From Lotus japonicus (lineage: Eukaryota; Streptophyta; Magnoliopsida; Fabales; Fabaceae), in the NCBI RefSeq assembly GCF_012489685.1, contig NC_080041.1, positions 28,137,780 to 28,201,779 on the forward strand: a stretch of 64,000 bases of DNA. The letters are read 5' to 3'. A program made the translations under genes and the position numbers. Position 1 is the first letter of the stretch. The number at the start of each line of letters is the position of its first letter. Positions 23,253 to 34,468 of this stretch are shown one piece after another. Under the pieces are notes generated by a model. The model was not told the DNA's origin and did not search any database. It was given only the letters and a program-made list of their open reading frames with translations.

Positions 23253-24192
23253 GTGAAATGTGAGGGAGGAGTGGAGTAATGGTAGAATAAGGTAGTTTGG
23301 GCGAGTTATGGGGGGCTGGTGGGGGGTTGTTGGAGGGAGGAGTAATGGTGGAGGGGTTGGTGGAGGGAGGAGTAATGGTGAAAAGGTGATCAAACTGCCA
23401 GATTACCAATCGGTAAATGATATACCGATATCAATATAAGAATCGGTTAATGATTAACCGATATTGTTCTTCGTGTTCTGGGTAATGGGATAAAGGTGTT
23501 CATACTGAGGAACAATAACGGTAAATCATTTACCGATTGTTATTTTGACATCGGCAAATCATTTACCGATGGGTAGTTTTGGAATAAAAAAAAATGCTGG
23601 GGCGCGTAGCCTAAAGGGTGGGGTGCCAAACCCAAATCCCGAGGAACGGTGGTTTCAGTCGAGAGGTTCCATCGATTGCTTCAGTTGTCTGTGCTAGGGA
23701 GAATGAGATTGGTAAAGTGTCTTTTAACCTATTAGTCTTTATCAAGTCAAATATATTTATTTCAAAGCATAACAAACAAAATATCAAGTAGTTCAAATGG
23801 CTAAGTAATTCCCTTTGACAAGCAAGACCCAGGTTCGAATCCCGGAGAAAACAATTTATTTTTAAAAACAATATATTCAGCGACGGAAATTATGTTATTA
23901 TTCCGTCGCTAACTTCTTACAAACTTTACCGAGGGAAATAGCGACGGGAGGTAAACAGCGACGGTACAAAACCGTCGCTAATTTACAATATAAAATAATA
24001 AAATGAAATTAGCGAGGGAATTTGCGACGGAAAACCAGCGAGGGAAAAAATCCGTCGCTAAAACCGTCGCTAAATTTTAAAATTGAATATTTATTTTCAA
24101 AACGTCTATCCGTCGCTATCCGTCGCTATTAGCGACGGATTTTTTTCCGTCGCTAAAATCCGTCGGTAATTCGCGTTTTTTTAGTAGTGTAA

Positions 24193-24642
24193 GTTCACAA
24201 GTAGCTATAGCTATGGCTCAATATTTTACTTTTGCACTTCATCTCCAAACAGGGGAAGGGGATTAAGTTATCACTAAGGAAAATACAATACCCAGAGGTG
24301 GATCTCCTAACAGGGGAGAACCTGCCTATTCTGCATCTTAGTATCCTACAACTCGTATATGACCCTTGTCTTAATACAATAAACCTTTTTTTGGAGCTCG
24401 TCTGATATAATTTCGTATGCCAATCACAACATCCCAAAATATCTGGACATGTGAAAGTGAGGTAATTAAATTTTCCAACTATTCTCATATTTCTCTAAAA
24501 CTAAGCTCTTGAGTTGACAAAAATTTGACTTTGGGATCCATATATAGGAGTTTCAACTGGCTTGACATTTAACAATCTTGTGTCCTCCAAAATATCCACG
24601 ACATACTTCCTCTGAGAAATCACAATCACTGGTTTGGATTGT
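24193..24642 (-). pseudogene. Ty1/copia reverse transcriptase/RNase H remnant
   Basis: On the minus strand it reads SQRKYVVDILED-like sequence, then VGKFNYLTFTCPDI (family VGKLNYLTVTRPDI), then VRRSTSGYCIFLSDNLI (family RRSTSGYCVFLG). These are successive copia RT/RNase H landmarks. Stops and substitutions break the frame. It is the continuation of 14341-14557 across the CACTA element and is cut on the other side by the foldback element. Confidence 0.8.
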
Positions 24643-26405
24643 CAATGTCCCGCGGGGACATTAACTACAGATTATTAGGCTGGTCTGCTGCAATAAGTAT
24701 TAGGCCTAATTTTAACCATTATTTTGTTGTGTTTTTATGGCTGTTATATTTTCTGGTGTAATTAATTTGTAATGGTACAAAAATTGATTTCTATCTATCT
24801 AAGAAAGCAAGACCAACTATGAGCCACACAGTTTTCTAAAACAACTTTCTTGTAATCTATCCTGTCATCTTTTGATCTTTGACATGGTATCAAATTTTTT
24901 TTTTGGAAAACTCTGTGGCTTTTTGTTGGCCTTACTTTCTTAAATAGACAAAATTCAATTTCTATACAGTTTAAAGAGGGACTACAATTACAAACTAATT
25001 ACACCAAAAAATGTAACAGCTATAACAGCCATAAAAATATAATAAAATAATGGTTACAATTAGGCCTAATGCTAATTACAATAGACCAGCCTAATAATCT
25101 ATAGTTATGTAGCGTTTGGTAGACAAGTGGGAAGGGAACGAAACATGTCACATGGGTTCTGTTCTGTTTTTGTCATGTTTATAAGATGGAACGGAACGGG
25201 ACAAAAGGCTCCAGGAACAGGACACTTTGGTTCCCTGGAAAATGGTGGAACGGAAGGGAACAGAACATAACACTCTCTTAAAAGTTTTACAAGTTCAAAA
25301 ATACCCCTAATTTATATTTGAAATTTTATGTATCTAAACAGTTTAAAATCACTTTTAAAATTGAAATCACATATTATATTTGTAGACAAAGTTAAATGAA
25401 AATCTACTTTTTCAAAAAAATCACTTAAAATAAAATCAATTATTTTTTTAAAAGTAAAATCACATTTTGTAAGCTATGATAAACGAGCCAATTAGAGTGC
25501 GTTTGATTCAACTTATTTTGGAAAAATCACTTTTTAATCAAAAAACCACTTTTTAAATCAAAGTATATCTTTTTGTGTTTGTTTCAAGTGAAACTGAAAA
25601 TATATTATTTGAAACAGTTACTTTAGCTTATCATGAAAATCTATGATCATAGATGAGAGGAGATAAAAAGGTGATTTTAATTAGAATAGTCAAACACGAA
25701 TCAACTTAATTATAATAAAATCAATTATTTTTCCAAATGAAAAATCAGTTTTTGTAAGGAATGATAAACAAGCCAATTAGAGTGCGTTTGATTCAACTTA
25801 TTTTGAAAAAATCACTTTTTAATAAAAAATCACCTTTTGTGTTGGTTTCAGCTGAAGCTGAAAATAGATTATTTGAAACAGTTACTTTAACTTATAATGA
25901 AAATCTATGATGATAGATGAGAGGAGATAAAAAAAGTAATTTTAATTAGAGTAGTCAAACACGAATCAACTTATGCTATTCTCAAAATCGCTTAAAATAA
26001 AATAAAAATTATAGTTAAAAATAAATATTTTTAATCTAAACAAACGCACTTAAAATAGCTTAAATAGATAATTAGGTTTCTGCTTTTTTCAATAGCATAC
26101 TGAAACAACTTAAACAATATATAAGTGATTATTTTAAACAAATAAGTGATTATTTCATGAAGTAAGCAATAACAAACGGTTTCTATGCAAAATGTTCAAT
26201 TGAGTTCAATTTGTTTTAATCAATCAAATATTAAACATGCACGGTTATATATGTAATTAAAATCATAGTTCTGTTCTATTGGCTTGGAGTTACCAAACAC
26301 AACACAGAATATTGTTGTCCTGTTCCATCCTGTTCTGTCCCGTTCTGTTCTATCCTGTTCCGTTCCATCACCAAACGCTATCTTAATGTCCTGCTGACAT
26401 TAATA
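24643..26405. mobile_element. Foldback-type element with long inverted repeats
   Basis: TGGATTGT flanks the element at 24635-24642 and 26406-26413, an 8-bp TSD. The left arm (24643 to about 24870) and the right arm are long imperfect inverted repeats. For example, GATTATTAGGCTGGTCT and the interior GAAAGCAAGACCAACTATG have inverted counterparts at about 24900-25100. Without the nested Harbinger-like element it is about 485 bp and almost entirely stem. The spacer contains TTGACATGGTATCA, which resembles an LTR end plus primer-binding site, so it could be two inverted LTR pieces. Class is uncertain. Confidence 0.6.
25108..26382. mobile_element. Harbinger-like element nested in the foldback element
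   Basis: The ends are TAGCGTTTGGT and its complement, with TTA on each side (25105-25107 and 26383-26385). The first two bases of the terminal repeats differ. Subterminal regions are rich in GGAACGGAACAG-type repeats. The interior holds two tandem copies of about 280 bp (from about 25490 and 25775). No transposase is seen. The 3-bp TSD suggests PIF/Harbinger. Confidence 0.6.
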
Positions 26406-26413
26406 TGGATTGT

Positions 26414-26713
26414 GCAACCTCAATGCCCAAGACTTGAGACGTAGGTAATGCAGGGCCTGCCTGTTGAGGAAGCACTCATAATAAGTGTACTTGGTTATCA
26501 GGGACAGAAGACCACATCTGATTAATTAGGTAACAAGCAGTGAGGACATATCCCACCCCCCGCCCCCAGAAAAAAAGAGGAATGCTTCTATGGATTAAAA
26601 GTGTCCTAAATAACAAGGTGACGAGTTTTTTGTTCGGCAACCCCATTTTGTTCGGGATTTTAGCACATGATATTTTGTGAAGAACGCATTGAGGCAAATA
26701 CGAAACCAAGCAT
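26414..26713 (-). pseudogene. Ty1/copia integrase remnant
   Basis: On the minus strand it encodes a decayed form of QQNGVAERKNRHLL, then RTLLIHRSIPLFFWG and VLTACYLINQMWSSV, the C-terminal part of the copia integrase core. Single substitutions and an extra stretch (GRGVGY) show decay. It completes the order integrase, RT, RNase H, LTR for the split copia on the minus strand. Confidence 0.75.
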
Positions 26714-28534
26714 ACTCTTGCTGATAAACTTATGGTCTATTAAATGCTTTGTACAAATAGAATTTAAAATAGGTTTTCGGGCTAGACTAGGCTTTTTAAA
26801 ATGCTAGACCAGGCATTGTCTATATTGGCTAAACATGGTATTTAAAATGCTAGACCAGACCTTAATTATATTAGGTAAACGTATTACCTACATTAGGTAA
26901 AGGGTTAAGCATCATATTACTCCCTGTCTTTGTATCGCCGTCTGACCTAGGTCCCTCCCCGGAAAAATTATTGGAAAAGGTCCTCTTCTTTGTAAAATGT
27001 TTGGAGCGGATCCTCACCGGAGCTCCGGCGAGTGATGATTTGGATCGCTGATTGGGTTAATTGTGCTTATGTGGAATAAATAATTTTTTTAAATAAAAAA
27101 CACATCAGAATATAAAAAAATTAAAGCCCAAAACTTTTCCTAACTCACAAATTAACCCTCAAATCAAAGAAACCCTTACCCAACAACACTAAACCTAAAA
27201 TCCCAAATTCAGATCAGACCCAGTGTTCCGGGAACCCTGACCGGGGACGGTCAGGGGACCTAGGACAGGGTCGGACCCACCGAAAGCCCCTGATAAGGGG
27301 CCGTTTGGGGGAAGTCGAGAACCCCCTACTCCCGAGCCCCACCACTAAGGGTGAGGACAAGGAACCCGGGGCCCACTACATAGGGGTTGACCTAGGCCAA
27401 CTACCCTAGGAGTAGGTTGGCTGGTGCAGGTCCTTAGTGTAACACCCCGATTTCGGTGGCGTCACTTTAGTAACCAAAAGTAAACTTAATGCGGAAAAAC
27501 GTGAAATATTTTTTTTTTCGATAATAACTAAGACAAGACTGAATTAAATAAAACCCAAAAGCGAAAAGTAATAGAGCTAATATACAATATATAAATAGCC
27601 TCCGCTGTAAGTAACCTCGTCACGAGTAAACCTCCAGTGACGGAAAGAAAAGTGTAACGCCCGAAGGCAAAATGTACAAACCAAATCTAAAGGTAAGTGT
27701 CCGCAACACTATCCCTCAAAACTGAGAATAAGCTGGCCCATCGGCCTGAAGCAAGACCTCCTAAGTCCAACCAACACTCTGTGATTCTCGTAAAGAACCA
27801 CACAAAAAGCTATAGGTGGGAAACTACCCTGTCCCCAAAGAAAACAAATGATGTTCAGAGCTAAGACTCTACTCCTACACTAATCCCATCTCGAGGAGCT
27901 CACACCAGCACTAAAACCTACATGCTAGCATGATCGTCGCCCGAATCTGAATCCAGAACGACCTAGTCTATGTACACCATCCGTCCTCCTCTCGCTACCG
28001 CGATGCGCTCTTGTTCCAGCTTCTCCACTCTAGTCTCCCCCGAAGGGTGAACCGTCATGAACCAGCCCGCCAAAGACATCTGACAAAGGGCGTTTGTCCG
28101 CCAAAGCACACACAGAAGACGCGAGGGTCAACTCCAAAGAATTATGTAAATAATAGCACCAATAGATATAAATAAGATAATAGCCACTTAGGCTTATAAC
28201 TAGGGATAACATCCTAGGGTTGCATATTTCCACAAAGAATAGAACGACTGTAAATCACAGTTAACATACATCAAGTAGAACTAACAAGTATCAAACACAC
28301 TCATTAACTATGTCAGTATGCATGTCGCATGAAATGATATGCAGGTTAACCCAGTCAACCAATATGCAATCCGGAACGGATGGACATCATCGGATCAGCC
28401 CTTCACCAGCCCCGGTGGTGCCATTTCGGCCCGTGATGCCTCTTACTCCAACAACAACGGTAGCCAGATCTGCTACTAAGAGTCGCCTAATAGCGCTCTT
28501 ACGCGGAAATCCGGGTCTTATGACCATTTTGGAA

Positions 28535-28652
28535 TCCACCGAGGTCCGGTATCACGCAGTGTATTAACCTCCAATTCACCGAGGTCCGGTATCACGCCGT
28601 GTATTAACCTCCAATCCACCGAGGTCCGGTATCACGCCGTGTATTAACCTCC
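28535..28652. repeat. Triplicated about 40-bp unit in solo LTR
   Basis: The unit CACCGAGGTCCGGTATCACG plus GTGTATTAACCTCC occurs three times in tandem here. The related solo LTR at 8661-13010 has one copy (about 9777). Confidence 0.85.
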
Positions 28653-28842
28653 TATGTATGCATGAGTGCAATGTGATTTGCCAAACAACGTCTCCGACCT
28701 CACTCGACACGTCGCCACGTGTTCTAGGTAAATTAAAGTTTCTAAAAGCTTACCCTAAGGTAAAAGTCGATTCTGCGACAAAGTACAATAATCATAAAAT
28801 GAGTGCAAACACTCACGATAACTCTTCGAGTCATCAATGCTC

Positions 28843-29090
28843 ACACGAAGTCTCACGCTTCAGTGGAGTCTCACACATTCACAAAGTCTCACGCTTCAGT
28901 GAAGTTTTATGCTTTCACAAGGTCTCACGCCTCAGTGAATTTACACACTTGCACGAAGTCTCACGCTTCAGTGAAGTTTCATGCTCTCACAAGGTCTCAC
29001 GCCTCAGTGGAGTTCCATGCTTTCCACAAGGTCTCACGCCTCAGTGGAGTATCCCGCATTCACAAGGTCTCACGCCTCAGTGAAGCTTCT
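28843..29090. repeat. LTR minisatellite, about 36-bp unit, about 7 copies
   Basis: Same unit family (GAAGTCTCACGCTTCAGTG and AAGGTCTCACGCCTCAGTG) as the array at 10003-10180, expanded by about two units. Confidence 0.85.
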
Positions 29091-31727
29091 CGGCTCATCC
29101 CTTGGATGGCTATCAAACTGCTCAACGAGCGAAGGAGTACCAACATACTCAGAACTTACCAAACTCCTCAACACTTGGATCCGACGACACTCCTCGCTTT
29201 TCCGAAACCATGATTTGACTTCCAATGCCTTCCTTCGAGGTTGTTTTCATTACTTAAAGATTTTGAGGTTATTTAAGGTCTTATGAATTTTCTTTATAAA
29301 ATAGATTCCATTTTGTCTTATCGCAAGTCTTATACATTTGCAGGATCTCCCAATCCCAAGTCGCTTCCAGAGGATGTCTCGATCCACTACACAGAATTAA
29401 GGCCCGAACCTCGTTCGTCCTATCAAACTTTCTCAAAACTCTCAAAATAAAATCGGCATGACCTGCCCGCTATTCTCACCATTCAGAATCTCAGATTCCA
29501 GTACAGAGCATATTTAAATCATCACAATCAACAACATGTCATATATCAATAAATCGCATCATAAACACTTAGCACTTAGCATATAAAGCATGCACCACAC
29601 ATCCTAGATTACCCACATAGCACATAGCATGTAAGACAATCTCAAAAACATACAGTAGATGAATCATCTACATTGTCAGCCGAAGCCTCAGAAAACATTT
29701 TCCAATCACACACAATTCCAGTGCATAAACAGTAAACAATGTCGAAACATCGACCCTAAGCATTAACTAGAGATTCAGTGAGAAGCCCTCACCTGCAGAT
29801 TCTCCAGGATTATCTTCTAACTCTTCCTCACAAGCAAAGCGTTGCTCCTCAGGAAATTCCTCAAAAGTTCCTTTAAAGCAAAGTCACAGAAATACTATCA
29901 GAATCAATCGAGAACTAAGCTATCGATACTTACTAAGGTTACACGAAGTAATCTATACTCTAAGGTACGATAATCTTGCGCGAAAGACAAGTTTTCGGAA
30001 AAGGAAATTTTCCTCCTCCCCCTTAATAGGGCTCGGCCACTTTAGGTAATTATGGGGCTCGATTTTTCTTCGATCAAACTTGGTTCCTATGCCTTCATAA
30101 GCCGTAACTAAGGGTATTCTGAACTTGGAAAAATTATCGGATCGAAAACTGTCGCAGGGGTATTTTGGTCATGATTTTTAACTTAGGATTTTCAAAACTG
30201 AAATCCCAAAAATAAAATTTTGCAGGGACGTCACCAACGACGTTTATGACAACTAATCCTACTAGCACTAAGCTAAGGCGATAGTTTTTAGCCTAAAGGT
30301 TGAAGCTTTACCTCAAAAACTCCAAAAATGGGTATTTAAGGCTAAAATTGATTTCGGCGGAATTCCGGCGACATAACGGAAAATCTAACCCGGCAGAAGT
30401 GATCTTGGGCACATATAGAAGAGGTTTAGAATCAGAAATGAAAGATTCAGGATAGTTTTGCAAAAACCCATAAACTATCCGCTCAGAAAACTCTACAGAA
30501 AAGCTATGGAAAAAGCGATCAGAGGTAAGGATTAGCGACTATACCTCGAAGCCTTGAAGCAACAACTGATTGATCGACGATCAAGCAAGAAATGAAGAAA
30601 ATCTATCCTCCTCCTCTCCTATGCAAACTCGCGGCCTTGAATGGGTTTTTGGGTGAGTTTTGTGATTTTTTTCTCATTTCTTGGCTATATATAGAAAATG
30701 GTAATTCGCGGGAAAATGAAAGTTTCGCGAATCTGATTTTTCCGGCATCATTCTCCATGAATTCTAAGATAGGTTTTGGCAAAGGAATTCCTAAGCTAAG
30801 AAGATGTCTCCTTGTATTTTTGGCAACTAATGCAAAGTCGGTGCAAAGTCGGTGTAAAACTATTTTACCCGATAAGTTGCTTTTTGCATCGAATGTCGGA
30901 ATGGAAAACTTCCTTCTGAAGAAAGATTGAAATCATCAAGAGAAATGGGTGTACGCGTGTGGAATATTCATTTGAAGCTCTGAATAGATAAAGTCTTCAT
31001 TGTCGAGAAATTCTAGGGTTTTGAAATACCAGGGATTCGGTTTCGGCAAACTTCCGATGATTGGAATCGGACGTTCGTAGATCCTAGAGTTTCGCCTCGA
31101 AACGATTGTGATAAATGGAAAAAGAGAAGTTCTAACATTTCTCTGAAGATTTTTTTTTGGAATTAACTTCCGTCGTGCCTAAAAGTGAAAATTAGCTATA
31201 TACTAGGGTTTCTGACCTAGGTTTAAGCGTAAAACGTTCGTGCTATAACTTTTATCGATCATAATGCAATCCTTGAACTTTCTCCTTCATAAATATATTT
31301 CATTTAATAAACTTTCGTTCAGGTTTCCCTTCACATTACATCAACCCTAATCGTAAATGGAAATCTCTTCCTCTTATTCTAAGCTTAAAATCTTGGGTCT
31401 TACACGTAGGGCCCCCAGACCGTTGGATCACTGTTCCTCTGCGGGGGATCCAACGGTGATCCATGCCCTCATGTACGAGCCATGCATGACGTTGCATGGC
31501 TCCAACCCTAATCCTGCCTCTCATATATAAAGGGAACACTCCCTCTATCTAAAGGTAACGTATTCTTTCCAACTTCACCATTCTTACAACTTCCCTCACT
31601 AACTTTAGCATCGGAGTGTCTTGCAGGAGCCCCTCCCGGGACCTTGCCTACCGGAGCATCTTCAACCAGTCCAGATCCCTCTTCCCCTACCCCTTGTCAA
31701 CGGGTAGCTTGGTCTCTCCTAGATCAA

Positions 31728-31748
31728 TTGGCGCCGTCTGTGGGGATC
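31728..31748 (+). promoter_or_regulatory. Primer-binding site of the Tat element
   Basis: TTGGCGCCGTCTGTGGGGAT follows the 5' LTR end by one base. TGGCGCC-starting primer sites are common in this retrotransposon group. Confidence 0.75.
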
Positions 31749-31805
31749 TGGTAAAACTCTTCCCAGCACCGCGTGCCTTCGCCTCAAGTCATCAACCAGC
31801 AAGCT

Positions 31806-33153
31806 ATGGTAGAGACACGTCAGACATCACGCCGTCCTGCACCAACTCCTGAGGGCCATGTGGAGACCATCAACGAAACTACGGATCGCAGAACCCCCCC
31901 TCCTCCTCCCCAACACCCTCCTCCCCCGACTCCTCAACCACAACCACCCCGCTCACCGGAACCCGCAGCCATTACCCCGCATGCGGCCCACGAGGCACTC
32001 TGCCGCTTGGAGGCTCGCATCCGGGCAATGGAAGAGGACAACGGGGTTGGGCGAGGGCATGCCCGTAGTATGCGGATCCGAGACGCTAAGGAAGAGATTC
32101 ACATGCTCCGCGCCCGCCTCCGACAACTGGAGGAGCAGGAAACTCGATCGCGCCCCCCGCCGGCGTTTTCACAAGAAGAGGAGACGACCGGGGGCCCGAC
32201 CCAACCCCCCTATTACCAGGAAGCCCGTCGCAGGGCACCCGCGGCCGAACGAGTGGCTAGCCATACACCACGGAGACGTTACTCTCCCCGCCCCGACCCG
32301 GGACCAGACGTACAACCGCCCCAGGTCCAGCAACGCGCTTGTCACTTACCCAGCGCCGATCGGAGGCCCCCTATCCCCTGAGATTATGGCGTTTCCTTTC
32401 CCTCAGGGGTGAGCTCGACCCAAAGTGAAGCTCTACGAGGGAGACACCGACCCGTAGGAACACGTGAACTTCTTCGTGGGCGTGATGCAGTACGCTGGGG
32501 CCAGCGACCCTTTATACTGCCGCTGTTTCCCCATGAGCCTTGGCAAAGGACCCATGAACTGGTTCCAGAATTTACCGAGCAACTCACTGCACGACTGGAA
32601 CGGAGTTGTGTCATGCTTTTTAGCCCAGTATTCCTCGGTGCGCAGCATACCGAAGACCGCGCAGACGTTGGCCTTGGTTAAGCAGAAGGAGAAGGAGTCT
32701 TTGAAGGCATTTCTCAATCGTTTCAACAAGGAGGCCGGTGATATCACCGGACTCCTCCCCGACACAAGGTTGGTCCTGGCTACCGCAGCCCTTGCGCCAG
32801 GACCGTTCCTGACCTCTCTGGACGGCAAGCCCGCCAACACTCTGGAGGAATTCCTAGCTCGAGCAGAAAAATTCATAAACATGGAAGATGCCGCGACCCT
32901 AAGAGCCGCGAGTCAGACGCTCGCGATCAAAGGACCGCCGAAGTTGAAGGAAAATAAGGACCAAACTTCGACCCGAGAGTCCCGACGGAAGGGTCAGGAC
33001 GAACGGAAGTCGAAGCGAAAGAAGTACGATAGTTATACCCCACTGAACTCCTCCCTTTCACGCATCCTGAGGGAGAAAGCCTCCACCGACCTCAGAGACC
33101 GCCCCCCCACTCCTGACGAGGGGGGACAAGCTGGATTCCAAGAGATTCTGTGA
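31806..33153 (+). pseudogene. Tat gag polyprotein, broken
   Basis: The ATG at 31806 follows the primer site. The N-terminal part is proline-rich with a basic coiled segment (MLRARLRQLEEQE). The capsid-like region has VKLYEGDTDP, FFVGVMQYAG, WFQNLPSNSLHDW and SLKAFLNRFNKEAG, typical of Retrotrans_gag. Lesions seen are a frame change at about 32290-32350, in-frame TGA at 32410 and TAG at 32455, and a frame change in the G run near 33120. The next segment, FCEFHDSPGHNTDECQNLK, is the CxxH...HxxxC zinc-knuckle-like end of gag in this lineage and lies in the following frame. Confidence 0.85.
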
Positions 33154-34468
33154 GTTCCACGATAGCCCGGGTCACAACACTGACGAGTGCCAGAACCTCA
33201 AGGACAAGGTGGAAGAACTAATCCGAGCAGGAAGACTGTCCAGGTATGTAGCTGTGTCGACGGGGGCCCTCCAGCGCCCACGCTCGCCACCCCCAAGACG
33301 GTCACCGACCCCTCCAAGACACCGAGATCGTTCCCCTCCCAAACGCCGATCGGTGGAACGTCGCGACAGGTCTCCTCCGCGTCGCCACAGTCCCGAGCGT
33401 CGCCGGAGCCCCGAGCGTCGCGGACGCAGCCGGGAACGGCGAAGAAGCCCCGACCGCCACGGCCGGGATGAAGTCAGAAGACAACACGGGAACAATCTAG
33501 TCAGCGTCGGCTCGATAGCAGGAGGATGGGTCGCAGGCGGACCCACCAACAACAGCCGGAAAAGGAGTACCCGCGTCATCATGTCAGCGGCTGGACGGCC
33601 CCGACCTGGGTCCCTCCACCCCCCAAGGCAGAAGGTGGCCATAACCTTCACGGAGGACGATTACGGCACGGACACCGGTGAAGAAGATGACCCCATCGTC
33701 ATTGAAGCTCTGATCGGCAACGGTAAGATCCGGAGGACGCTCATCGATACAGGTAGTTCCGCGGACATTATGTTTTATGATGCTTATAAGAGCTTAGGGC
33801 TATCGGTGAAAGACCTGCTCCCCTACGACCATGATTTGGTTGGGTTCACAGGGGACAGAGTCCTACCCTTAGGATATTTTGATACTTGCCTTTCCTTGGG
33901 AGATTACAGAATTTGCAGGACTATAAAAGCCCGCTTTCTGGTGGTGGAGTGTCCGACGGCGTACAACGCCATTCTTGGCAGGCCAAGCCTCAACACTTTC
34001 AGGGCGATCATATCCACCCACCACCTGATGCTGAAGTACCCCTGGGCAGGAAGGGCGGTACCAGTACGCGGCAATCTAGAAATGGCGAGGAGCTGCTACA
34101 ACTCCAGCTGCAGGCTGGCCAGGGAGGAAAGGAAGAAGAAGAAGTCCAAAGTGCACGACCAGCAGAACAACTTTCACGTTCAACACACCAGTTTCATGAC
34201 CGACCTTGACCCCCGCGTGGACCAGTCTAGAGACGACCAACGCCTCAAACCCGACGGGGAGTACCACCCCATCCAGGTCGGTCCCCTTCCAGAGAACACT
34301 ACCAACATAGCTCGGGGCCTTCCCCGAGACCTCTGCAAACGAATGGAAAATTTGCTACTTTCCAATGGGAAGCTGTTTGCCTGGTCGTCAGCCGACATGC
34401 CCGGCATTGACCCCGCCTTCTGTAGCCACAGACTTTCCGTCGACCGGAAGTTCAAACCGGTTGCTTAG
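33127..34468 (+). pseudogene. Tat gag end and aspartic protease
   Basis: One open frame carries the zinc-knuckle-like motif and then an RS/RD-rich stretch (SPPRRHSPERRRSPERRG) of about 70 residues. The retropepsin domain follows, with the catalytic triad in LIDTGSSADIMF and the flap and end region FLVVECPTAYNAILGRPSLN. It ends at an in-frame TAG (34466) where family members continue into the RT. The protease processes the gag-pol polyprotein. The protease domain itself looks undamaged. Confidence 0.85.

Larger units (their letters stand above)
19179..23640. mobile_element. Mutator-like element with plant-mobile-domain gene and captured fragments
   Basis: The ends are inverted repeats: GGGATTTGGGTTTAACACCC at the left and, complemented, GGGATTTGGGTTTGGCACCC at the right. 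The flanks repeat GAGGAACGG (19170-19178 and 23641-23649), the 9-bp TSD of Mutator elements. Subterminal zones hold repeated palindromes of the type CGGTAAATCATTTACCG (about 19250-19310, 22955-23060 and 23405-23570). It carries a forward plant-mobile-domain gene and reverse-strand FAR1-like and HROB-like fragments, but no MULE catalytic domain. It is nested in the CACTA element. Confidence 0.9.
14561..24189. mobile_element. CACTA transposon carrying CDC20 exons (non-autonomous)
   Basis: The element begins CACTACTAAAAAAAAGC and ends TTTTTTTAGTAGTG, an inverted CACTA terminus, with the 3-bp TSD TAA at 14558-14560 and 24190-24192. Both ends carry dense subterminal repeats of TTAGCGACGG and its complement (about 14580-15005 and 23878-24180), the binding-site type of array used by CACTA transposases. 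No TNP1- or TNP2-like transposase is visible. The interior holds a six-exon CDC20 fragment on the minus strand and a nested Mutator-like element. The host is a copia polymerase sequence whose two halves lie on either side. Confidence 0.9.
27438..31404 (-). mobile_element. Solo LTR, 3.97 kb, inserted in the Tat 5' LTR
   Basis: It begins TGTAACACCCCGATTTC and ends GGGTCTTACA. The TSD is CGTAG on the right (31405-31409) and CTTAG on the left (27433-27437). The matching position in the intact 3' LTR reads CGTAG (41925-41929), which gives the empty site and shows that the left copy mutated. It is the same family as 8661-13010 but shorter and with different minisatellite copy numbers. No internal region is present. 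Confidence 0.9.
27224..31726 (+). repeat. 5' LTR of the Tat element, interrupted by a solo LTR
   Basis: The LTR sequence is 27224-27437 plus 31410-31726. The interruption is the 3967-bp solo LTR and its TSD copy. A TATA-like ATATATAAAGGG lies at about 31525. The intact counterpart is 41716-42247. Confidence 0.9.

Noticed and set aside
28835..29096. CRISPR-like array of regularly spaced repeats
   Set aside because: Units are adjacent, diverged and without unique spacers, in a plant LTR; it is a minisatellite.
31858..32412. Alternative forward frame over the gag N-terminus as a separate gene
   Set aside because: Its end is simply the continuation of gag after a frame change. The first half is proline and arginine text without domain similarity.
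33172..33651. Reverse-strand frame rich in Arg and Leu opposite the gag-protease junction
   Set aside because: It is the complement of the RS/RD-rich tract of the sense frame; its composition explains it.
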